From positions 2,232,001 through 2,296,000 of the forward strand of contig JAJFPB010000007.1 in the NCBI GenBank assembly GCA_020881915.1: DNA of 64,000 nt. The letters are read 5' to 3'. Both the position numbers and the translations under genes were made by a program. Numbering within the stretch: position 1 is the stretch's first letter; the number at the start of each line of letters is the position of its first letter. Origin of the DNA: Paramyrothecium sp. XJ0827 (Eukaryota > Ascomycota > Sordariomycetes > Hypocreales > Stachybotryaceae). Positions 11,230-21,686 of the stretch are shown in pieces. The notes beneath the pieces were generated by a model, which searched no databases, was not told the origin of the DNA, and saw only the letters and a list, made by a program, of their open reading frames with translations.

Positions 11230-12010
11230 TCACCGCACTCCCCTGGAGCGACTCCTACCAGCACCCAGCCCTCGACCAATATTCGAACCACCTCGGCTAC
11301 TTGTGCTAGAAGCGGTACTGTCCGCTGAATAGCCTGAAGATGCAGCGCCCCTCGAGGCACCTCTGCTTCGCAAACGGGTTCCGCGTGTACTACTAATGCC
11401 CCGAGAACCCCGTGTTGGCGTTGGCGCAGCCAATTTCTGTCGGGTTTCCTCTTCTTCTCGACGCCGCCGAACCTCTTCCTTCCGACGCTCCTCCTCAGCT
11501 GCTCTGCGCGCTGCCAACTGTTGTTTCTGCAGGGCTTCGGCTTCCTGCTCAGCCAAGTCTTCCGTTGCGCCCTTAAAGCCAGGATGAAGGACAAGTCGCT
11601 GGTTGTGCTCAGTTTGCGATAGGATTCGTGTCCAAGTGTTCAACAGCGTCGACGCATTTCTAACGGTTCCAAGGACCGTCTGGGAGGACGAGATCAGTAT
11701 TCTGGAACTCAGAGTTTCGGAGGCAATTTGCCTGTGTACAAACCTCCATGTTTCCACCCGATCGTTCCAACGTGGAGATGACTCCCTCGATGCCGACATT
11801 GATGTTCCGTACCCCCTCCAGCTCTTTGCGCAATGCAGCTTCGCGATCGACCGGTTGAACAATGGTTTCATCGGCGCTCGGCGTTTTGGGAGTTCTGGGG
11901 GTCTTGGGAGTCTTTGGTGTTCTGGGCGTTTTTGGCCGGGCGTCTGGGGGAACAGTCCGCCCAGGCGAGTCCCAAAGGTCTGATTCGGTGTAATCAGTGT
12001 CGTCCGCCAT
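11230..12010 (-). CDS. DUO1: DASH/Dam1 complex subunit Duo1
   Basis: Kinetochore component of the DASH ring that couples kinetochores to spindle microtubules. There are two exons, 11744-12010 and 11679-11230, with a 64-nt GTTTGT...CAG intron, giving 238 residues. The conserved Duo1 core spans the junction: REAALRKELEGVRNINVGIEGVISTLE, then NME joined to TVLGTVRNASTLLNTWTRILSQTEHNQRL at about residues 55-115. Upstream is a TPRTPKTPKT proline-directed phosphorylation-type repeat (residues ~30-48), a likely Cdk target. Downstream is a charged coiled coil rich in Glu/Arg (EAEALQKQQLAARRAAEEERRKEEV) and a Gly/Arg/Ser tail. The MADD start at 12010 is the first in-frame ATG. The gene is convergent with RNH202, with the two stops 97 bp apart. 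Confidence 0.93.
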
Positions 12011-12866
12011 AATTGACAGGCACACAGGTAGGCAGGTAATTCCTCGCGAACTGCAAATTTAGTGTTTGCCTAAACGTTGGAGGGGACAATCTGAAGGCCC
12101 ACAGACTTGGATGGATGGATTCGAGGAGGGGCTCAGGATCTCCAATGCACGACCCGGGGCTGCAGAATGAGGGACCCGTCCGAGACAGGGCACAATGACA
12201 GGTGACGTTGCGCGGTTGCTCTGCCGGGCTTGGGCGTTGGACGAAATACAGCTACCCTGTTGGAGAAGGGTTGAGTGAGGGGCTAACTTACCATGTACAC
12301 GTCAAGTTGAAGCTAGCATGTCGACGCGCCCATTCGCGAAAACGACGCGTAAAGGCGCGTAGCACCGTTAAAGAATAAACGTCTCTATCATTAATCAACC
12401 TTTAAGTGGGTCTGCTTGGTTGCAAAGAAAAACAAGGGGGCCGGGTGGTTGGGGCCCATGGGCTGGCAGCCAGCACATTCCGGGTGACCAGCCACCCTCT
12501 TGCATCCCTAGTCTAGTTCCATGAATGTCCAACTCTCCTCATCCCAACTCCATACCTTCAGCATCAATTCCACAATACTATTTTTGCTTCACAACATCGC
12601 GATACAAATAGTCACCACAGAAACGCCGCATCCCCGCAACCCATATTTGCTTCCATCCCGTCTCTCGCTTCGCTACCAGTTGCTCTCAGCTGCCGGATAG
12701 TGATTTTCGGAAGGTTGCGCAAGCTCTTCTCACCTGCGATAGCTTGCCTACCCGGAGGATTCGTTTCTTGGGAGTCGACGTCGTGATAGCCTCCTACGCC
12801 TACTTCGGCGAATAGTATTTCTCTATACACCACTGAGCAGGAGCCGCACTGCTTCCAGTCGTCATC
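12011..12866. other. Divergent DUO1 / unknown-gene intergenic region
   Basis: It contains a second G/C-rich MluI-box cluster at 12322-12359 and a short A/T-richer piece (12360-12410). No credible open frame and no repeat element were found. The region probably holds both promoters and the 5' leader of the plus-strand gene. Confidence 0.6.
12322..12359. promoter_or_regulatory. MluI box / SCB-like cluster between DUO1 and the 12.9-kb gene
   Basis: CGACGCGCC, the palindrome TTCGCGAA (12333-12340, containing the SCB core CGCGAAA), an exact ACGCGT at 12345-12350, and GGCGCGT all fall within 40 bases. The distance is 312 bp from the DUO1 start and about 510 bp from the other start. The motif identity is seen directly. 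The cell-cycle role is inferred from the established MBF/SBF cores. Confidence 0.55.
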
Positions 12867-14143
12867 ATGGCCAATGCCGCTGGGGTGTCTACCCCCTCAC
12901 CGCCACCACGCATTCACACACCACCCGCACCGCGATTCGGCTACCATGACAGCTGGGAGCCTTTTACCCCCCGCAAATCTGCCAGACTTTCCTCACAACG
13001 CAGCGCAAACAGAACGCCTTCGCCGAGTGCTTCACCCCGTCAGGCTTCCGCATCACCGCGCACGAGGAAGATAAACGAACAGCGCACGGCTTCGATGGTA
13101 TCACCAATGCCATCGCCGCAAAAGAAGCGCCAACCACGACCCGATTCTGTCCACCGCTTCTCGGGTGCCTTGACAGCTGCGAGCATTTCACACCCTGCAT
13201 CTGCTTTGAACCCACCCGAACCTTCCAACAAACCTACCAAGACGACTATTTCGCGCACTGCCGGCATGCTGCCCACACCATCAAAGACGCCTCAAAAGCC
13301 ACCAAGCGAGAAGACTGTAGCCAACATACAGTCCTTTGCACGTAACCTGTTTCCTCAGGAGTCGTCTGTTGCCAGTCCTCGCAAGAAGCGCGCCAAGCAG
13401 TATTCAGGCATGACTCTCGAAAGCTTTCGCGCGGAAGAGGAGGAAGATCCTATCGACATCTTTACTGATTCCCGGGATCGAATCCCAGAAAAGGACGAGA
13501 GCGAGACCAACCCGTTCTCCAGCAAGGGCCTGGATTCGACCAGGCGTCGCAGCAAGCGCCGACATGTTGCCATTCCTGGCGAGGGCTCCCAGTCTGTGGA
13601 GGACGCATCTCGCCGAGAGGACGGCATGGTTTACGTCTTGTAAGTAACCACTCCTATGTGCTAGGACCTACTCGAAAATGCTAATATTGCCTCAGCCGTG
13701 GAAAGAGGGTTTTCCGAAAGTTTTCAGCGGATGATGATGGAGCCCATATTCGCAATTCAGTCAAGCCGCGGGTCCTCTTCAGTGACAAGAGAGAGAAGAT
13801 GCTTGAGGAGGAAGAGCAAGATGAAGACGAAGAAGCCACAACCGATGTGGAAGAGCACGACCTCGAGGATGCGGAGGAGCTCCCCCAAACACCGTCCGCT
13901 GCGGAACAAGAGCGCGCCAAGACTCCCGAGGCGCCCAAGTACGCGCCAGTGTCCCCGCCTGATACTAAGCGCATTACACGATCTACCAACAAATTGCTTG
14001 ATGATGGCACGCCACTCAAGGGATCCGGCAGACGAAGCCCTTTTGATGCCTGGCAACGCACCAAGGAGCACAAGGCAACCTCGGTCGCAAAACGATCAGG
14101 CGACGATTTGGTTTCTGCACAGAGCAAGCGCAGCCGCATCTGA
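12867..14143 (+). CDS. Uncharacterised disordered ascomycete protein, probably nuclear
   Basis: There are two exons, 12867-13639 and 13696-14143, with a 56-nt GTAAGT...CAG intron, giving 406 residues. I do not recognise a named domain. It is Ser/Pro/Lys-rich and mostly disordered. The N-terminus has SP/TP-rich segments (EPFTPRKSARLSSQR, PSPSASPRQASASPRT). The middle has AGMLPTPSKTPQKP and NIQSFARNLFPQE, followed by a short acidic block EEEEDPIDIFTDSRDRIPEKDESETNPF at about residues 190-215. Exon 2 encodes FRGKRVFRKFS, then a long Glu/Asp run, and ends in a basic stretch KRSRI. Many minimal Cdk sites, basic clusters suited to nuclear import and the shared MluI-box upstream region suggest a cell-cycle-regulated nuclear protein. 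I looked for the GTB motif of Whi5/Nrm1 repressors and did not see it. The gene model is well supported by frame continuity. Confidence 0.8.
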
Positions 14144-14926
14144 AGACGCTTCTTGTCAAAGGACCTATCGATTTGATTTGGATGTTGAACGAGGGATTTT
14201 GAGCGTTTGCCTTTGATTCTTTCTTTCCTACCCAGCCATAGGGTGGGTTTGGCAGTCCTGGCATTGGGCAGTCCTACGGCACCCAGACACTGCATGTTCT
14301 TTGTGTCGGAGTGCTAAATTGATCTCAGCCAAGCTTGGTTTTGGGCGGTAATGGACATGGCGTTTACAGGCTCGACAGTTTAGCTGTGGGAGTTGCGACA
14401 TCAGTGACCGAAGGCATTGTATAGATAGGTACTTAAGTAGTTAGAGAACCAATGTCTCAATCCGAATGACATGTTCCGACCCATTTAATTGACTCTTCTT
14501 GCCCCTACACCATATTACCCAGAGTCCTTTCCATCGCTGGCCCCGTTTCAAAGTTTGTAAAATGGTGTTATGAGATGCTGGCCAAGTCAGCCTAAACGAG
14601 GGCGCTGGGCATCACGTCAGTTCGGCGTGCTCCACAATGTAAGGTACCGCCACAGCATCGGCCCAAGGCTTGAGGTAGCCACGGCTGCCGGGCTTTTGCG
14701 ATTGCCCCTCCGTGCCGCCCCTCACCTTGCTCCGTCACTGTGTCGGCCAAGGGGAAATTCATGATCTGAATTGTTTCCTCCGACTCGCTTGTTGCAATTG
14801 AGCAGCCTCTGGCATTTTCGTGACCCGCAACCCTCGACGGACACAATACTTGGTTGCGCAACTCCAGAGACCTCAAACCATTACTGCTTTGCTCTACGGT
14901 CGACCAGAATCCCTCCGCCTCCAAAG
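14144..14926. other. Intergenic region upstream of PBY1
   Basis: 3' flank of the previous gene followed by the PBY1 leader. Open frames here are short and overlapping. The plus-strand frame that continues into PBY1 from 14771 is only leader sequence in phase with the gene. No repeats or clear motifs were seen. Confidence 0.5.
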
Positions 14927-17484
14927 ATGCACATACTCGTTACCAACGACGATGGGCCACCGTCGCCCGCAACGTCGCCGTACGTCAACTGCTTGGTGAA
15001 GCATCTTCAACAGGCCGGCCATACCGTCTCCGTCTGTCTTCCACACACGCAGCGGTCCTGGATCGGAAAGGCGCACATGATCGGGCAGACTTTGAAGCCC
15101 TCCTACTACCGGCCATCTGCCAACGTGCACGGCGAAGAGTCGCAGGGTACGACGCATGACCGCCCTTCGTCCGAAGACGTCGAAGAGTGGGTTCTGATTG
15201 ATGGGACACCCGCCTCGTGTGTGCAGATCGGGGCGAATCACTTTTTCCAGGACAAGGGTCCCATCGATCTGGTTGTCAGCGGCCCCAACTACGGACGAAA
15301 CACAACAGCAGTTTTCGCTTTGAGCTCAGGCACACTGGGTGGTGCGTTGGAAGCTGCTGTATGCAAGCGAAAAGCGATTGCCGTCAGCTTTGCCTTCTTC
15401 TCCCGCAACCACGACCCCGTCATCATCGAGGCAGCTTGCCGCCACAGCGTCAAGGTCATCGAGACCCTCTACAAGCAGTGGCCGACTGATGGCAGCGCGG
15501 ACCTGTATAGCGTCAACGTGCCTCTGGTCGAGGACGTCGAGAAGAACAAGACGGTTTGGACAGACATGCTGCAGAACTATTGGTCGGAAGGAAGCTGCTT
15601 CCAAGAGATCGATGGCGAGGCTGGAACCGAAGGCCAGGAGGAGGCTGCCATCCGTGAAGGTCCAGGTGGCGAGGTCGACGGCGCAAAGCAGCCGCAGCCT
15701 GAATCCAAGGGACACAAGCACAAGCACTTCAAATGGGCGCCGAGATTCCACGATGTGTATAAGAGTGTTGAGGAATCCAGTCCCGGTAACGATGGCTGGG
15801 CAGTGAAGGAAGGGCAGACAAGGTACGTGACTGCATTCACAGTGCCGTCTTCGTTATCGTCACCCATCATCATCCGGAAACTGACCGCCTGTTAGTGTCA
15901 CCGCATTGAAAGCAAACTTCGCTCTTGGGCAAAGCAAACCTAAGCTGACAGAGCTCAAGCTGTGAGTATCTCCCACTGCGCTGGCATTTGGTTTTTGAAG
16001 CACAGATATGGGGGATTAGACGATATGAAACCATGAGCTACGACGGTATATGTTGTGATGTAGATTATTGCATGCTGCCACTGTGAATAAAACATATTCT
16101 TACTAGAACTCACAGTATAGATCTGGAGGAGCAGGAAGTCCCAGGATCTAAGCAGGGGCTGGCAATAAGGAGCAACGGAAAGCTCCAACACAGCATCCAC
16201 GCCATTGTTGCCTACGAAGACCCTTACGTGCATCCCCTCATCCAGTCTGCACTGAAGGTAATCCTGCCAGAAGATTGCTTCAATTTCGTCCCAGAAGTGC
16301 CAGATTCGGACAATGCCCTCGATATAGCAAGCATTCTAGGCTCCCCCGACGATAGCGTGCTGCAAATCACGCCGTACGAAACCGTCGACTTCGAATTCGC
16401 GGCCTCGCACCCTCGAACATGCCTCGTCAACAGCTACATGATCCGCAAAGCCCTCATCCGCAAACACTACCTGTCGGCCACTGTAGACCACTGGGTTGCG
16501 AAACATCCGACTTCTGTGCTTAAGCAGCACGTCAAGCGTAGCGAAGCGTTCGAAGTTGATTATGCCGAATTCCTGGACGATGCCTTGATCGAGGCTTTTG
16601 ATCTGCGGGAGAGCATGGACCGCAACGCGGAGCTATCCGAACTCCCAGACAGCAAGCCTAGCGAAAAAGAGTGGTGGATCCTGAAACCTGGAATGAGTGA
16701 CCGTGGCCAGGGAATTCGCCTATTTAGTACGATGGACGACCTACAGGCCATATTTGACGGTTGGGAGGAGGATCGACCTGATAGTGACGACGAGGACGAG
16801 GCGTCAGACGACAAGGCAGAGAGTGAGAATGCAACGGGAGATTATATCACCACGTCTCACCTCCGTCATTTTGTTGCACAGCCTTACATCCACCCACCTT
16901 TACTCATCAAGGACGATCCCCGAAAATTCCACATACGAACGTATGTTCTTTGCACCGGGAGCCTAAAAGTCTTCGTCTACAAGCATATGCTAGCTCTCTT
17001 TGCTGCCAAGCCTTACACTGCACCATGGGAGGCCCCCGACGATATCGAGACATTCCTGACAAACACCTGTCTGCAGGATTCACCGAATGAGAACACTGTC
17101 AAAAGGTTTTGGGAATTGGATCTGCCCAATAGCACAAGCTCGACTATTTTCAAGCAGATCTGCGATGTCACTGGTGAGATATTCGAGGCAGCCGCCAAGG
17201 CGATGCCGATACACTTCCAGACGCTGCCCAACGCGTTTGAGGTGTTCGGCCTCGATTTTATGGTTGACGCGAAGGGCGAGACTTGGCTGCTTGAGGTCAA
17301 CGCCTTTCCGGATTTCAAGCAGACAGGCGGAGACTTGCGCGAGATTGTTGCAGGTTTCTGGAGAGGCGTCGTGCGTCGTGGAGTGGCTCCCTTTTTCGGG
17401 ATTGCTGAGGAAGCACTGGGAGGAGCAGAAGAAGATGGAGATATGGTCTTGGTGAGGGATGTTGATCTTGGTAAGAGGGTGTAG
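14927..17484 (+). CDS. PBY1: Pby1-type protein: SurE-like nucleotidase domain fused to tubulin-tyrosine ligase-like domain
   Basis: Three exons, 14927-15822, 15896-15961 and 16116-17484 (introns 73 and 154 nt), give 776 residues, close to yeast Pby1 (about 750). The N-terminal half is SurE-like: MHILVTNDDGPPSP with the paired metal-binding aspartates, then SGPNYGRNT, SSGTLGGALEAA and TSVTALKANFA across the first junction. The C-terminal half is an ATP-grasp/TTL fold: WWILKPGMSDRGQGIRLF, FVAQPYIHPPLL, RKFHIRTYVLC and FGLDFMVDAKGETWLLEVNAFPDFKQ, with the metal-binding Glu and Asn of LLEVNAFP intact. Yeast Pby1 is a P-body-associated protein. Its ligase substrate is not established. A non-conserved Glu/Gly-rich insertion at about residues 230-265 interrupts the SurE part. 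The ATG at 14927 starts exactly at the first SurE strand, so the 52 in-frame codons upstream are leader. Confidence 0.93.
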
Positions 17485-17761
17485 TAGATGCCAATCATAG
17501 CTGACGTTAATAGCCTTGCTACATACAAAATAGCTGGATGGGCGATTGTTGTTACTTGTCTAGACTGTTTGAAATGATCAAAATAGGGGTGTAGAACCGC
17601 ATTATCATAATTGCGTCAACGCCTGATTGTTATGCTAGCAGTCCACGAAAAAGAACTTCACACTGACTGGTCTAAGCTCTGGTGGGCAGCACAAACATTG
17701 TCACCTTCAAGCAACGAGTCACTTGCCGAAGAAGAAAGAAAAGAAAAAACTTACCTTGAGG

Positions 17762-17775
17762 GTACTGTACAGTAC
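17762..17775. repeat. Perfect 14-bp palindrome GTACTGTACAGTAC
   Basis: The same 14-mer occurs again at 50493-50506. Both copies lie in non-coding DNA. Confidence 0.7.
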
Positions 17776-20700
17776 AAAATAACCGAAGACAGGTCGGTTC
17801 GGGAGACTTTGAGCCACGTTTAACAAAGATGTTTGTAGCACACCACGATGAATGAATGCAATGGAAAAATCAGCTGATCCTCGATCTGTTCTGTATCTTT
17901 CCTTTGTCCAATGCACCACTTGTCTCGGTTCATTGACATGTTTCCCAGACCATAAGAGACATGCGTAGCACCATGATGATTAAGGCGATGCATGACTGTG
18001 ACCTGGAAGCGAGGAGACGACGTTGGATTGCCCAAAATGGAGGAGAGGCCCAGTCATGGCCCTTGCGCCCCAGGACGGCACGGAGCTTGCTTCGCCGCAT
18101 CCTCCTCGTAAACGTGGAGGATTATAAAGGATTCGTCAAACGAGCGCGATAGAAATAGTGGCAGGCGCACAGCCGAAATAACAATGGAGCGTATCCGGTA
18201 TCGACGGATTGAGTCATCAGAAACCGAACCTCATCGTCAACCTGCCTTGCCTGCCCAAATACGGCTCATTGGGGATTGTTCGACTTCGAAACACTCAAAT
18301 TACGCTGATTATAAAGGCCCAGAATGGTGGTCGAATGAGTAATGAGTCGTGTAACATCGAGTGGTGGTGGTTGGCGATTGTGCATGGGCTCCACCGGATA
18401 GCTACAGGTACGTAGCATGAGATCATCTGATCATTGTGTTGCCAAGGCTTCTGTTGGGATGGAACATGCGAACGTAAGACATGGCGCATTAGAACAAGCT
18501 TTTGGAAAACCTAGGCGGATTGAGCCTGTTTCTCCGGGGGCGAATGTCGCAAAGTTTACCTTATGGAATTGCCATGTCTGGTATCCTATGGAAACCCGTC
18601 ATCTTCGTACTTGCTAACGGAGATGGAGGGGATGCTCGATGCTGGACTCGGTAAGGCGCTGGGACCCGCCGAACACTGGGAGGAATGGGATTTTCTTTAA
18701 GAGCGGGCTCAAGATTTCGCCAGGCATTCTGTAGGATGTTCATCGAAACATGCTGATGCGAAATTAGCCCGTCCCGAGATTTGTTTAGATGCCCTTCGAC
18801 CGCACGTTATGAGCACAGTAATATACGGGCTCCATGAATGGCTGTGCTCATTTCCGACCGTCGAGATAGCAGCCTTATTGGGACTAGAGAAAGCCTTTAA
18901 GCAGTCTGAGAGTCCGTTTCTATGCGTCATGGGTCATGAAAAGGGAATGCTTTTTATCACTAAAGGAAAAGGATCATAGGCGGAATCTAACTCCGACATG
19001 AATTAGGTCGTCCTCCTCCTAGCTGGGGCAAGTGGATGAACATCTTCGGCGATAGGAACTGAGGAATCGCATTTGTAGTAGAGCATTGCCGTAGTCTACG
19101 CTTGACATATTCTCCATGACCAGCCCATGAGGTCATCGGAGGAGGTTCATTACATTTTATTGGCAGATGCATGCGACGAACGGGCGACCCACGGAAAAGC
19201 TCTTGGAAGAGCTGAGAAATCGTGATATATTGCTGGATGAGTCAAAAGCAAAGCCGACCGGTTGTGTGCAATGTCTGGCCAAATATATTCTCTGTTCGAT
19301 AGATGGCTGAAGTTTTTGGATGGATGCGTATATCGTGTGCAGTTGGCCCAGCTACAGAGATACTCTTATTATTATGCATACCAAAATACTACTTCTAGTT
19401 AGAGTGGCTAATGGGTTTAACTATAAGATTTCCTACTTGAGTAAGGTGATGTAGGTGCTCGCCCTGGCTCTGCCCTTATTATCAGGAAATTAACCTTAAT
19501 TGATTAAACCATTTGTGGTAAGCCCTGATAAAGGAAATTAGACATTGGAACAGCCGACAGAGCAACCACGCTCAACCCCCGTCTGCAAGCAAAGAATGGC
19601 ACTTCTGTGGTTCTGCCTGTGCCTGTTCAACATGCCATTTTACCCCTCTATCAGCCCGGACCCCAGTGGTATGCTGGACAGGGAAGAACCGTGCAACCCT
19701 GCCAAGCGGATCCGCGCTCGGGATTTTTGGTCTAGCGGGCCTCCATCGGCGGCGCGAGTCGGTACGGGATGAAGCGTGAAGATGCCAAGCTGAAGGGGGT
19801 GATTTCGGTACGCGGCCCAAAAAGGGGTGTAGCCCTTTTGACAGAACCCACTGCGTCATGGTGTCACATTTCGCATGGCTCAGGCTGTCTGGGGTGGCTG
19901 CATTGTAAAATTTGTTTCCCACAAAGCCTGCTGTTTGTCATCGAAACAAGGAGGTGCTGTCTTTGGGCGGAAACAAACCTGATCAAGGCATCTTAGGGTC
20001 ACGATTATGAGTAATGTGAGGACTGAGAGCATGCGATTCTTGATGCGGTAATTCCCACCTCACGCCTTTTTTCTTTGTGCCCAAGCCCATCCCCTTGATT
20101 GCGTTCTACTGTGCCGCTATGGTTCTGACTCAGGAGGTTCTCGACCGATGGGCAGGCACTTCTGGAAATCAGTGCAAGGTATCGTCGGCGTGTGAGGTGG
20201 GTGTAATGTGTGGATTCCTGACGAAAACCAGCAGGGGTCAGAGTGGTCCGTTTCCCAGAGCTCCACAGCTAAAGGTAATGATGCCCTTTTGCCTAACTCT
20301 CAGTGCCGACCTTCACACTCTAAGCTCATGCTTGTTTCTTCGGGGTGAAACCTAAAGCCTAAGCTCGCTATGAAACGAGGCCAAGGCGGACACCAATGGC
20401 AATTGAGCAGCTCGGCCACGTTAGCAGCGACTAGATTCGTCCAAGAACAAGCCTAACATGCGACGGAGGGTCACGCACGTCCACGCGATCAGCGCGCCCC
20501 CAAGTCAGTAACTGTGCCTGTCGCGGCGGTCTGAGAATAACTTTCCAGAATTGTGCACGGTATAGCGCGATCCCATGAGGAACAAAGGGGCTAAATTACC
20601 TGCCTTGCAAGGTCGGACAGTGCACCATCTCAACCTGACCAACATCTCTCGTGTTCCCAAGTCTCAAAGTGAAGGTACGGGAATGTCCTGCTTGCCATGA

Positions 20701-21294
20701 GGTCAAGGTACTTTCGACGGAAGATGGAATGGAACGGTCATCGATGCTTGGCGTCGCTACCGCAGTGCTGGAAACATTGGCAACGGTCGTCGCGCACCTG
20801 TCGACTTCCGATGCCCAGTCTCCATACAGTAGCTCCCGTCTTGGACGCTGTACTTGCGGGGATCGGGTGCAGGTACTCACGCTGCCACGCCGCACAGGCG
20901 AAGGTGGTCCACAGGGGGAGGTAGCTGGCCCCTCTTGGCACAGGTACCACTGCCTTCCCTGCTCCGTCTTGGCCCTCCTGCGAGCGGGCGCTGCAGTAGC
21001 GTGGGTGCGTGGGGCCAATGGGAGGGCTTCCTGGCGTGCACTGCCTCAATACTCGATCGGAGTTCTGGTTTGTTGTGTCATGGCTTCGGGACATGCTTTT
21101 CGGTTTTTGTTCAGGAGGCTAAACAACCTGCGTTGCACGGCACGTTGACAGCATTGTGCTTGTCAAGTCTTGATCGGATCATCCTCTCCCTGCCCGCCCC
21201 TCGCCTTCGCACATCATCACCGTCAATTGTTTTCGGCCATGATGCACATGCTCGTCTTGTCCTGCTGAGTCGCCCGTGCAAGCCATTGTTCGGC

Positions 21295-21338
21295 TACCTT
21301 ACCATACCTTGCCTTACCTCACCTTACCTCACCTTACA
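21295..21338. repeat. CCTTACC / CCTCACC pyrimidine repeat
   Basis: About six ACCTTACC-like units lie about 350 bp upstream of the Ca2+-ATPase start. Similar motifs are frequent in Hypocreales intergenic DNA. Confidence 0.7.
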
Positions 21339-21686
21339 CTCCTCCACACGGCCGCCGCGTCCTTCAGCCTGGGTCTCTTTCTTTTCGCTCCGTCGCCTGC
21401 CCTGCACCCTTTACCTCGATAAGATACCATTCACTGTTTTGCCTCGCGCCTTGCGCCGTCAAGGCTGTGAACTGGCACCTGGCTATCCTTCCACAGACAT
21501 TGTTACATACCCATTTTCTGGTTCTGCTCTTCCCTTCTAATGTCGACAATTGGCCACTTCACTGCTTCAACAACTTCCCTCTGCCGTGGCCCGGCATCAC
21601 CTGTTCAAACCTCGGCCGCTTCCGAGATTCTGCTCCAGATCTAATCGCCTACGCCATTACTTAAGGGCAATCATTCAACTGCAACA

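Larger units (their letters stand above)
17485..21686. other. Gene-poor stretch, 4.2 kb
   Basis: No gene recognised. All frames are under 230 codons, lack domains and overlap on both strands. The longest (20854-21540 +) has the composition of translated non-coding DNA. The stretch includes a 14-bp perfect palindrome (17762-17775), an AT-richer segment at 19370-19540 and pyrimidine CCTTACC repeats (21295-21338). Its last kilobase is probably the promoter and 5' leader of the Ca2+-ATPase. Confidence 0.55.

Noticed and set aside
10893..11594. 233-codon minus-strand open frame
   Set aside because: It overlaps RNH202 and DUO1 in wrong frames. Its Arg/Leu/Phe-rich composition arises from their Lys/Glu codons.
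12867..14143. Whi5/Nrm1-type repressor
   Set aside because: The GTB motif expected for SBF/MBF binding was looked for and not found.
14771..14926. Upstream extension of PBY1
   Set aside because: It is in frame, but the SurE domain starts at the 14927 Met and the extension has no conserved sequence.
20651..21540. Overlapping 140-228-codon frames on both strands upstream of PMC1
   Set aside because: They have Arg/Cys/Ser-rich chance composition, no domains, and positions in the probable promoter.
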